Shown one piece after another: positions 1 to 12,000 of a DNA stretch of 64,000 bases (position 1 is the first letter of the stretch; each line of letters opens with the position of its first letter). The stretch covers positions 186,001-250,000 of the forward strand of contig NZ_NKYF01000002.1 in the NCBI RefSeq assembly GCF_002262885.1, in the 5' to 3' direction. The stretch comes from Pseudonocardia sp. MH-G8 (GTDB taxonomy: Bacteria; Actinomycetota; Actinomycetes; Mycobacteriales; Pseudonocardiaceae). A program made the translations under genes and the position numbers. The notes beneath the pieces are model-generated. The model searched no databases, was not told where the DNA came from, and saw nothing but the letters and a program-made list of their open reading frames with translations.

Positions 1-3000
1 CCGCGCCGCGCGGCCAGCAGGTCGCCGCGGGTGTGCGGAACCCCGCCCGCGATGAGGATTCCCGAGTACCAGGGCAGGCGGACGCGCGCGTGGCGGGCGT
101 GGGCGACGTGGAGGCGCGCCAGCTCCCCGTCGACCGCTGCGAGCTGCGCTTGCTGTCGGTACATCTCCGCCTCGAGCCGGGCGAGCACGCGCCGCTTCAG
201 CCGCAGCTCCACCCGCTCGGCGCGCTCGGTCCGCGCGTTCGCCACCCGCTCCCGCAGCTGCCCGATCCACGCGCGCGACTGCTCCGGCAGCCGTCCACCG
301 ACCGCGCGGAACAGCAGTCGGGCGGGCCACGTCACCGCGCTGAACAGCCACCGCACGAGCGTGAGCGGGGTGACCTCCGCCTTCCTGCCGAACGCCTCCA
401 CGCCGACCTTGAGCAGGGACACGCGCAGTTCGAGGAAGTTCGGCAGCGCCGCTGCGGCCGGGCCGATGCCGAGCCCGAGGTGGAGCTGCGCGACGTGGTT
501 GGCGAACCGCCACGCCCGCACCGACCAGTCCTGCGACACCACCCAGTGCGCGAGACGGCGGACAGGGTGGAACCCGACCACGACCGGCGGGGACGCCCCG
601 ACCACCATCTTCTTGCCCGGCACGTAGAACGCGACGGTGAAGACCGAGATCCGGAACAGGTGCGCCACCACCGCCTGCAGCTCGGCACGGCCCAGCAGGA
701 ACAGGCCCAGGAGCCGGTTCTTCTTCTTCGGTGCGCGCTTCGCACCCTCGGCGAGGTCGAGCACCGAGCCGTACCCGTAGTTGCCACCGCTGAACTTGAG
801 GTTCATCCGGACAAGGCCGTTCCAGAGCTGGAAGGGCAACGGCACGACGATCGAGACCAGCTGCTGGGTCCCCACGACGAAGGCCCGGTTCCACAGCGCC
901 GCGCGGAGCCGGGCGCGCAGCGTCCGCCGTTCTGCCGGGTCCTGGCGCTTCAGCTTCAGGTGCAGCAGCTGGTACGCGTACCCGCCCACCGGGCCGATCC
1001 ACTCCTGGAACCAGGTCGGGTAGAGCCGCCACTCACGCTGGACGGACACCGTGGGCCCCGCCGGCGTGCTCGACCGGTCCCACAGCTCCCGCACGTAGGC
1101 GGGCGGCGACCACACCATCCGCAGCGCCGAGACCGCGCCCTGCCACACCGGCCCCCAGTCGGGGGACCTGGTGCGCACCGCCGCGCCCCAGCGCGACCCC
1201 GCCAGCGCCGGGCCGTACACCGCGACCGCGACCAGCACCACGGTGGCCGTGCCGATACCGGGCACCCACGACGCGGCGTTCGACACGGCACCCGCCGTGA
1301 CGCCGGCAGCGGTGTCCGCCCCGAACAGCTGACCGGCCAGCACCGGAACCAGCACCGTGGCGATGCGTCCCGACCACCGCAGCGCCGGCGGTGCCCGCGG
1401 GTGCACGCTCCCCCGGAGCCGCGATCCCCGCAGCCCGGCCACCCCGCGCGCGATCGCGACCGCCACGGCGACAGCGCCCACCGCGGCGGCCACCAGCACC
1501 GCGGGACCCGTACCCCCGAACAGGTGGACCGCGCCGACAACCGCGCCGACGAGCGACACCGCGCCCACCACCCCCGGTCGAACGGAGCCGGAGTCGCGAC
1601 GCGGCGCGGACGTGCCGGCGCCGCCCGACGGGACGGCGCTGCCCCGCGCTGTGGTCCCCGTCGTGGTCCCGGCCGGCCCGAGACGGATGACGACAGCCGT
1701 CTTGTTCCCGGCGCCTCCGCGGCCGGTAGCCGTATCGATGAGGGCGTCGGCCGCCGGGCCCGAGCCGGACGCCGCGGACACCACGGCGCCCAGGTCATCG
1801 GCGGCCGGGAAGAAGTCGTGCAGCTCGTCGGTGGCCAGGACGACCGTGACGGCCTCGCTGACCTCCCGCACCTCCACCCCGGGCTCGAACGCGGCGTCGC
1901 GGCCCAGCCAGCGGTTGATGTACTGGACCGGGTTCGGGGTCGCCTCGACCTCGTCGTGGTGCACCTCGCTCCACGTGTGGTCGCGGGTGACCTGCTCGGT
2001 GCGCCCACCGGACCCGACGAGGTACCCGCGGCTGTCACCCACCCACACGAAGGCGAGCTGCACGGTGCCCCGGGTGGTCGGGGTGGCCACCACCAGCAGG
2101 AAGGTGGTGGTGAGGCCGCCTCTCGCGATCGCCTGCTGCGCTGCGGCGTACGCGGCTCGCGCGACGTCCTGCCCGGACGCGGCCGGGTCCTGCGCGAGCG
2201 CCGCCTCCATCGCCGCGGTCACCGCCGCCTGCGACGCCGGGGTTCCGAGCGCGTTGCTGCCCTGCTGGTCGGCGACCACCGCGACGATTCGCCCGTTCGC
2301 CGCCCGCGCCGCCGCCATCGCGTCGAAGTTCTGGTTGTCCTGGTGGCCCGGGTCGGTGCGACCCGCCACGCCGTCGAAGTCGAACCCGAGTCGCCCCTTC
2401 GCGTCCTGGCCGTCCCGGGGCAGCGTGCCCGAGCGGGTGACGCCGGAACCTTCGGTCACCGGCGGCACGTCGACCCGCGGTGACGGCAGGGCAGGGGTGG
2501 ACGGGGAGGCCGTTCCGGGCCCCTCCTCGGTCGCGCGGCGGGCCGCCAGGTTCGCCACGAGCGCGGCCCGGTGTTCGAGCAGCTGCGCCCTGCGCCACAA
2601 CAGCCACGTCAGCGGGTTGACCCATTCGCCGGTGACGGGCAGCGGATCGACGTCGCGCGTCATCATCGCCGCGATCAGCGCGTTCACCTCGCGCAACTGC
2701 CGCTCGACGCGGGGCAGCCGGGCCTGCTGGCGCGGGATCGTCGCGTCGTACAGGCGCAGCACTCGCCGCTGCACCCCGGCCTGGGCGCGGGCGCGTCGCT
2801 CCGCCAGGCTCCGGCGCCACAAGACCTTGCTCCACAACGCCTCGGCGGCCCGGCGCACCCGCGACGGCAGACCCGCCCAGTACCGGTGCGCCAGCTCGCC
2901 CGCGGCCGTGACCTGCTCACCCAGCCACTGCGCGGGCCGCGAGGCCACGACCACGTCCTTCTTCCCGCCATCACCGACGATCTTCTGCAGCGAGGAGCGC

Positions 3001-6000
3001 CCCTCGACGAAGTTCGGCAACATCGCGTTGCGAGGACCGATGCCGATGCCGGGCTGGACCTGGGTCAGGAACTCGAACGGCCGCCACGTGAACGGGCTCC
3101 AGCCGTGCACCGCGAACCAGTTGCGCATCCGCAGCAGCAGGTTGAACCGCTGCCACCCGACCAGCCTCGGCGGCGCGACGACGCGCTCGATCTGCTTGCC
3201 CGGCACGATGAACGCGATCACGAAGAAGTCGACCCGGAACAAGCCCAGCACGTAGACCTGCACCGACGCCCGCACGAACCAGAACGTGCCCGCCGTGCGC
3301 GGCCGCTTCAGCGTCCCGTCGGAGACGTCGACGAGGTCGAGCACGCTCAGCGCACCGAGGTTGCCGGCGCTGAGCTTCACCCCGGCGCCGAACAGCCCGG
3401 TGTCGATCTCCGGGCCGACGGAGGGGAAGTACCACGGCAGGCCCCCGGTGAACGCCCGGTTGTACCGCAGCTTGCGGAGGTACTCGCGAGCACGCTCCCA
3501 CCAGGCCGTGACCGCAGCCCTCCGCTGCGCCAGTCCGCGCGGTCCCAGCTCGCCCTGCTCCCGCTTGAGCCAGACCTTCGGGGCCTTGGGCCCGCGCTTG
3601 AAGTGGAGCAGCTGGGTGATCGCCATGGCCGCGGCGAGGTGCTTGTTCACCATCCACAGGACGGCGTACTGCAGCCCCGTCACGTAGAGGCGGTGCTCCC
3701 AGACCAGCCGCTTCTTCCACCACTCCCGCGCGTGGCCCAACCGAGCCGCCGCTGCTTCTGCCGTGGCCCGCAGCCACGGCGGTGCACGGGGGTTCACGGG
3801 CGTACGCCACGAACCGACCCCGACCAGCACCCAGCCCGCCGCCAGGGTCGCGCCGCCCCACGCGGTCAGCGCTCCCGAACCGGCCACCGCGATCCAGATC
3901 CCGGCGCCGGCAGCCGCTCCGGACAGGAACCGGAGCCCTCTGTGCAGCAGTTCCGTACCGCGGTCACCGGCACCAGCCCGGCCCTCGCGCAGCCGCTTCC
4001 ACACCTCGGTCGCCCGCTGCATCGCCCGTGCCCGCACCGGACCCGGCAACGCCGCAGCGCTCCGCCGGGTCGGCGGCGCCGGGGACGACATCATCCGGTC
4101 CAGGCGCTTCGCGGTCTTCTCCGCCTGTTCCAGCAGGTGGTGCCGGACATCGCGGTGACCGTCGAACACGGGGTCGCCGTGGCGCGCGTCCGGGTGTGCG
4201 AAGTGCAGCTCCTCGTGCTGGAAGACGTCGAACAGCCAGCCGTCCAGCGGGCCCTGCAGCTCCCGGGCCCGACCGTGGTGGCCCCTGTGGCGCGCCTCGA
4301 CGATGACGTCCCTGATCCGCTGGATCCGCTCGACCAGCTTGGCGTCCATCGCGACCAGCTGCTCGCTGCTGCCCACCCACGCGAACGCGACCAGGTCGTG
4401 GACCCAGAGCCTGCGCGCCACCCACGCCGACATCCCGCGCACCGGCAGCAGCCGCAGCACACCCACCGCCGTGCCGTCCGCGCCGCGCACCTCCACCGGT
4501 ACGACCACGGTGGCGCCCCGCTGCCTGGCCAGCCAACGCGCCAGCTTCCCGCGCCTCCGACCGGTGAGGTCTCCGCCGCCGCGGCGCAGCGGCGCGCCGG
4601 TGCCGATGCGGGTGGTGGGCTCGTCCGCGATCTGCCCGCGACGCGGACCGGGCAGTCCGGCAGAACGCGTGCCGGCGGAGGATACCGACGGCCAGGTGGC
4701 GACGGCGAGAACCGCAACCAGCAGGTTGGCGCCGAGGGCAGCCGCTGCCGGGACGATCGCGCCCGGCACCGCGAGCCCGATGGCCAGGAGCACGCCGGGC
4801 GCGGACACCGCGAAGAGGATGAGCCGCCGGCTCGGCGGCCCTCGGATCGGGCTGGCGGCGTGGAGCCGGTGGAGCGCGACGAGGGCGACGCCCACGGCGG
4901 CCGCGGTCGCCAGCTGTGTGATCAGGCCGGCCAGGGCCAGCACGGCGACGCCGCCTGCCAGCAGGCCCATGCCCATCGCCTGGAGCAGGACCGGCACGCG
5001 CGCGGTGCGAGCCGGGGTCTGCGCCCACCATCCGGTGCCAGGGCTGCGCGGCTCGCGGCCCGGCCAGTGCTGGGGCGCGGTGGCGCTCAAGCGGCGCAGC
5101 GCCGTGAGCAGCCGCGTGCGGGTGTTCTCGTCCCAGTCGAGCCCGTGGCGGTCGGCCAGATCCCGGATGGCACGCGCGCCGAGCTCCTCGGACCGCCAGG
5201 CTGCCCGCATCAGGTCGACGAGCTCGACCGCCAGCCGCCGGACGTGGCGCGGCGCACGGTCGTCGACCGCTCGGTCGAGCAGTTCGGAGAGGCCGTCGAG
5301 GGCACGGACGGGGAGGTCGTTCGTCCGCCACCAATCGAGGAGCAGGGCTGCGCGCAACCGCGCGCGCTGCGCGGACGGGGACGGGGACCACCGGTGGCCG
5401 GTCTCGGCCTCCGCTCGTTCGAGCCGCTCGGCGGCTCGCCGGACCGCCTTCGCCGCGCCGGCCTGGGCTGCGCGGGCCTGCCGGAGCTCGGCCCGAGCCG
5501 CTCGCTCGGTGCTGGGGTCCTTCCGCACCGCGGGCGGTCCCGCCGACACCGCAGCACGGCGGTGTGCGCGCATCGCGAGCTGGTGAATCCTGATGGCGGC
5601 CCGCAGGCCCGCCCGCGCCCGGTCCACCTCGGCGCGCTGCGGGTCCGAGGCCTGGAGATCGGCGAAGCGCTGATGGGCCTTCGCGGTCTCGGCCCGCAGC
5701 TGCGCAACCCTGACGCGAGCCTTCTCGGCCTTCTTCGCAGCCTTGTCGAGGACACGCTCGAGCCGCTCGACCGCGGCGAGGACGCGGGCAGCTCTCTCGA
5801 CGTCACGCGGGTCGCCTGCGCGCTCGGATCGCTCGAGCGCCTGATAGGCCTCCTCGGCTCCCTCGAGCGCCTTCCGGGCTTGCTCGAGCTCGCGCTGGGC
5901 CACCCGGTGGCGCTGGTCGGCGTTGGTCAGCGCGTGTGATGCGTCGGCGTAGGCCTTCCTGGCCTGACGCAGCTCATGGCGTTGCCGTGCGCCATCGACG

Positions 6001-9000
6001 TGGGCGGCGTGCTCGTCGAGCACGGCTCGGTACTCGGCAGCCTTGGCGCGCGCCAGCGCGGCGCGGGCGCGCCACTCCTGCTCGAGAGCGGCGGCCCGCT
6101 CGGCTTGCGCGCGTCCACTCCGCCGCGTCTGCGACGTCGTGGTCCGGTCCTCGTTCTGCTGCCCGGTCAGGCTCGACTGCCAGCGGCTCCTGTCGCGCTT
6201 GAGCGGCGGAAGCTGCAGGGACCGCTGCTGCCCGGCGGTCGCATCGCGGATCTGATCGGCCTCGTGCCGGTAGGCGTCGGCGAGGTCGGACCAGTACTCG
6301 TACTCGTGCTGCGCCTCGACGATCGCGGCGTCGCGGGCGGCCTCGGCCTGGCGTTGCCTGGACTCCGCCCTCTTGCCGGCCACGTGCTGGCGCCATGCAC
6401 CCTTCTCCTGCCCGAGGCGCTTGATCAACCACCAGTGCGGTGCGGAGACGTGCGCAGGCCGCAGCGCGCGCTCGAGCCGCCCGACGTGGTCGCGGTGGTC
6501 GAATGCGCCACCGGACCGCCAGACCGCGCCGCGCTCGATCATCGGCCCGTCGTTCACGGTCTTCCGGAGGAACGGCACCAAGACCGCCCGGTGGCGGTAC
6601 GACTCGCCCGTGTAGACGGTGCGGGTGGTGTCGACCCTCTGGTCGGGATGCGTGCCGAACTCGCGCAGCCAGCGCCAGTCGTAGGCGGGTGTGCGGTACG
6701 CGGGCGCTACCAGCTGCGTGTCGGTCGGGGCGGGCGCCTCCTTCTCCAGGTTCGTCTTCGGCTGTGCATGGGGTCGGGCCGCCGCGGCAGCGGGATCAGT
6801 GCGGTTGCCCCCGGTCCGCTCGACCGTGGGCGCGGTGTGGGACTTCTGGCCCGCGATGTCACCGACGCGGGCGCCCGGCTGCTCGCCGAGTGCCCGGTGC
6901 GACGACGCATCGACCTGGCGTACCTGCCCCGCAGGACGTGTCGGCGTGCCGGCCCGCTCGACGAGCGGGAGCTGGTAGAGCCCACCCGCGACCGCGGTCA
7001 CGGCGACGGCAGCCGTCAGCTTCCTGGTCTTGGCAGCGAGCCGTCGCACCCAGCCGGAGCTGACCTGGCCGTGGTTGAACTCGCTCACGGTCGGTGCCGG
7101 ATCGCGCTTGCCGTGCGGGCCCGGGCCGCTCTTGCGGCCGGCCGGCGCGCCGTGCACCGCGGAGGCCTTCACGTCGTGCTTGCGCACGGTGGTCGGCTTG
7201 CCGGTGCCGTGCTCGACGGTCCGCACGGTGTAGAGGTCGTACCTACCGGCGCCCGGAGGCCCTCGCTTGGGTGAGACGAGCAATCTGTCGCCGGCGGCGG
7301 ACCCGGTGGTGGCCGGGGTGACGTGCTCGGGTGCCGGCTTCATGCCGGGCTGCCCGGTCGCCGCGGCCTGGTCGACGCCGCCGTTCCCGCCCGACTGCTG
7401 CGTCGCCCGGCCACCCGTGGCGGCGCTGTCCGGTGGGACGACCGGCTTCCTCGACGGCGGCGCCGCCGGCTCAGGGCGGGGCGGCGTGCCGCCGCCGGTC
7501 AGGGCGGCCGGCAGATCGCTCGGGGAGGCGCCGGTCTGGCGATTCCCGCCCTGGCGCTGCCGCTCCATCCCGTTGTGCTGCTCGTCGGCGTGGCCGGGTC
7601 GGGATTCACCCTCGTAGCGCATCTGGGTGCCGACATGGGCGCCGTCGTCGAGACGAACGGCGGCGGTGCCGCCCTCGCCGAGGATCTGGAGGCCTCCCTC
7701 GCCGAAGGACCGTGACAGGCCGCCCTCCGCAGCCAGCGCGTCACGCAGCTGCCCGGCGTCCTGGATGTTCGGGTCCTTCAAGGCGGTGACGACATCCTCG
7801 ACGGACATCATCTTGTTCTCGCCCATGATCCGCTGCACGCGGCTGGTCACCGACCCTGCGCCGGCCACGGACTTCGCCCCGCGGGCGGCGAGATCAGCGG
7901 CTTTCGCCGCGGCTGCGGCGAAGCGGTCGGCGAGCGCCGTGACGGACCGACCGACCCGACCGCCGTCACTCGCTCCTTCCCGAGGTACGGCGGGGGGCGC
8001 CGACGCCGCTGGTTCGCCCGGCCGCGCGGCAGGGGCGGCAGGGGCGGCGGGACCGGCGGGATCAGCACCCTGCGCCGACTTCGACTCTCCCGGCGCGCGA
8101 AGGGAGATGGTGCCGCCGAAGCGGGAGGGGGCCGCCGTCGCCGGGGCCGTCCGGCCGTCGCGAGCACCGCCCTCCGCCATCCGGCCGGCCGCGTCCCGGT
8201 ACGCGCCCCTCGTCGACTTCGCGGCGTTGCGGTACGTCAGGTTGGTGGCATCGGCCGCGTTCCGGTACGCCCCGGACGTGATGTCGGCGGCCTTCCGGTA
8301 GGCGTCGTCCGCGGTCTTCCGCGCCTGCTGCAGCGCCTCCGGGGTTCCGGCGGCGGCAGCCTCCCGGTAGGCGCGGTTCGCTGTCTCGGCCGCGTCTCGA
8401 TGTGCGCGATCCGCGGTCTCTGCCGCGCTCCGCTGGTAGCCACGGGCCTGCGTGTCGGCCTGTGTGCGCTCCCGGGCCGCGGGGCCCTCGGCGGCGCGGC
8501 GTACGGAGCCTTCGCTGCGCGCCGGAGCCTCGAGCCGCTCCACGGTGCCCGGCTGGTCGCCCGGGGTGCGGGAACCGGCCGTGTTCGTGGCGGCCCACGC
8601 CTGAGCCGATGGGCCGCGCCCCCGCGTCCGCTGGACGTAGGCACCGCCGCTCCCGTTGTGGCGCACCTTGTAGCGGGACTGGCCCGTCCAGTGTCGAGGT
8701 GCGCCGCTGATCGCCCCGGCCACGTCGGCCTGGCTGACCGGCGCCGCCTCTGTCGAGGTGTTCAACCGACGGGTGAGCGTGCCCACCGAGATCTGCGCCT
8801 TGCTGGACGGCAGCAGCTCGTTGATCCGCTCGGTGAGCGGCCGGCTGGCGGTCCCCGCCGTCTCGCCGCGTAGCAGGCCTCCACCACCACGTGCCGGCGT
8901 GGCCGCCGTGGGCCGCCCGTAGCGCCCCACTCCGGCCGCGCCCATGACGGTGGCCCCGAAAGCCAGGTTGTGCACCGCCATTTCGCGCGTGCCAGGCGTC

Positions 9001-12000
9001 ATGGAGTCCCAGTCCCGCACCGTGTGGTAGGCGCTCTCCACGTACATCCCGGCGAAGGAGGTGTGGGCGACCCCGCGGTAGGACGTTGCGGCCCCCCGGA
9101 CCACGGGGTTGGACGCCGCCCGCGCCGACAGTTTCGGCAGCGCCGCGGAGCCCAGCCTGCCGAACCCGATCGGCGCGGTGGCGAGCATCAGGACGTCCGA
9201 GCGGGCGGTGGCGTTGGTCAGCGGGTTGACGCTCTGGTTGTGCTTGTGCCGCTGCCAGAGGTCCTCACCGGCGGCCGCGGCGTAGTAGGACGCCCCGCCG
9301 GCGATCAAGGAGGTGCCGACGACGGCGACCGGGATCGTGACGGGGGCACCGATGCCGGCGGAGCCGATCGTGGCGGCGGCAGCAGCGACATCCAGCGCCA
9401 TACCGGTGAGGATCATCACCGGAGCGGCCTTCTCCATGACCTTCTCGGAGGTCGAGGTGTGATGGGCCGAGGTGATGGTCAGGTCGAGCTCGCCCCCGGT
9501 CGTCGGGTTCTTCGCCGACAGATCGCTCAGCGCGATGATCTCCGAGTCGTCGGCCAGCTCGTTGCGATCCCGGTAGTTCTTCAGCGAGGTGTAGGTCCCA
9601 CCGGCGGCATCGATGAACCGGTACTTGCCGTCCTTGTTCCTGACCCGGTACAGCGCCATCGGGGTCCACTCGTCCTGGCCACCGTGGCGGTACAGGAACG
9701 GGACGGTCTCGGCCTTCGCTCCCTTGCGGCCCTCGTCGCGCAACGCCTTGAGAACGGCGTCGGCGGCGCCCTCGTCGCCGCCGAGCTGGGCGAGGAGGTT
9801 CTTGCGCCGCTTCTCGCCGCTCCCGAGACTGGCGATCTTGAACGTGCTCAGCGCGAAGTCGTCCACCGACTGCTGCGAGGCCAGGTCGGCGAGCTCGTCC
9901 TTCGACAGGGACCTGATGTACTTCTCGAGCGCCTTGGGCGCGTCGTTCCTGTACCCGGGCTGCCTGACGTAGGAGCCCAGGATGGGGGTGGTGTCGTCGT
10001 TGACGGTGGGCAGGCCGATGTCGGCCTCCCCGAGCTTGCGGTTGCCCTTGAGCTTGTTACCGGCCGCGCGCTGCTCCGGGTTGCGGCTGAGCGCGGAGTA
10101 GTTCAGCGACGCCACACCGTTTGCCCAGGCGAGCCCCTCGACCAGCTTCTTGTTCTTCTTGTCCGCCGACAGCGCGGTGATCGTGTCGTTCAGCCGGTCG
10201 AGGTCGGCGTCTCCCGCACGCAGCCGGCCGGCCCACCGCCCATCACCCGAGGCGCCCGCCCACGCCAGGTCGCCGGAACGCGGGTCGGCGCCCACCCCGC
10301 TCGCCTTGGGCTGCACCTCATCGATCGCACCGTTGAGCTTCTTGGAGTCCTTCTCCAGCGCCTTGTACCGCGCGTCGAGCGCGTCGGTCTTCGCGTCGAG
10401 ACGCAACGCCATGGCGTTGTCGTACGGTCCGGCCTTGAAGGCGATCACGTTCTTGCGGTGCGCCGCGGCGTCCTTCTCGTAGGCGGCGGTCTGCCGGTCC
10501 TGCCGGGTCTGGTGAGGTCGCAGACCCAGCAACGCGATCTGCGACGGGTCGTAGCGCAGCCCCGAGTTGCCGCCCTTGCCCCCCTCCAGCTTGGCCAGGG
10601 CGCGTTCCTCCACGGTTGGCCGGTCCGGGTCGTACGCGCTGCCCGGGCCAAGTGAGCCGGCGACCTGGCTGTAGTAATCCCGCACCGCAGGATCTCTGAT
10701 CAGCTTCGGGTCCGCGGCCTTGACCTTGCGCCGCACGTGGGTGGCGTCATCGACACCGTTGAGGATGCCGCGCGCAGCGTTCCACTCGGGTAGGAACCCC
10801 GGGTACTTCGCGTTCAGCGCATCCACCTTCGGCTGCAGCCTCGCGCGCTCCGCAGCGCTGGTCCCGCCACCGCTGGCGTTGGCCTTGTCGATCGCATCGA
10901 GGGTGGGCTCGATGTCCTTGTCCCAGACCTTGCCGTACTTCTTGTGCAGCCGGTGGTCATCGCTCTGCGCGCCGAGGTACTCCCCGGCCATCAGGTCCCG
11001 ATCGGTCTGGGAAAGCTTCGGGGACAGGAAGCCGGTCTTCGGGTCCCGCTTCTGGAGCGCCCGGTCGTAGGCCTTCCTGTCCTCCGCGCTGAGCTTGGCG
11101 CGCGCCGCCTTGGTCAAGGGCAGCAGGCCGTCGCTCACCTTCCAGTCGATACCGAGCTTCTTGGCCGTCTTGCGCATCTCCTTGGCCAGCGCCTTGTCCT
11201 CGGGCGTGTTCAGGGACGGCCGCAGGAAGGTGTCGTCCAGCACCAGCGCCCAGGATTCGTCCGGGTCGCCCTTCCACTCGAACTGGCGGACGCCCTTCGA
11301 GCCCTTGCACTTGCCGCTTCGGCAGGAGTAGCCCTGGTGGGAGCCATCGGCGTTCTCGTAGAGCAGCCGGGTGCCAGGCATGGAGCAGTGCTTCTTCGAC
11401 TCGCAGTGGACGTCGTCCTTGACGCTGTCGGTCACGGTGGTGCCCTCGGCACTGGTCCCGCTGCACCCGCCTCGCAGGGAGCTCGCCGAGCAGACCGCGA
11501 ACCCACCGTTGCCGTGGTCGTCCCGGTTGACCTGGGTGTACTGGCACGAACCCCAGCACGACTGCCGGTCCCCGTCGGGGGTGTAGGTGGTGATCTTGCG
11601 TCCGGCGTTGGTGATCTCCCGGTAGCCGCCCGGCGTCTCGCCCTTCCCGGTGGCAAGGTGCTCGACCCAGTGGCACACGTCGCAAGTGGTGTTCTTCTTG
11701 CTGATGCCGGGCCCGCTGACCGAGCAGTGGCCCGCGCAGTCGAGCACGCCGCCCTTGCCGTCGCGGCCGGGCGAGCTGCCCTTGAGCTGATCGATCGCGT
11801 GCCGACCCTGGTAGACGACCTTCGGGTCAGGCGAGTTGATCTTTCGGTTGTCCCGGTTGGTGACGACGTAGCCCTCTTTGAGCGTGATGCGCCCGGTCTG
11901 GCCGGTGGCGAAGTCCCACGTCGCCGGATTGCCGGCGGCGTCGCGGGTGGTGATGGTGCTGACGTGGTCGGCGGTCCGGCGCGTCTCGTTGTCGACGTCG

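Noticed and set aside
33..10655. Several long plus-strand frames (33-2483, 2571-5939, 5976-7274, 8970-10655)
   Set aside because: All lie in the same antisense phase of the giant gene and show Arg/Pro/His-rich composition without domains.
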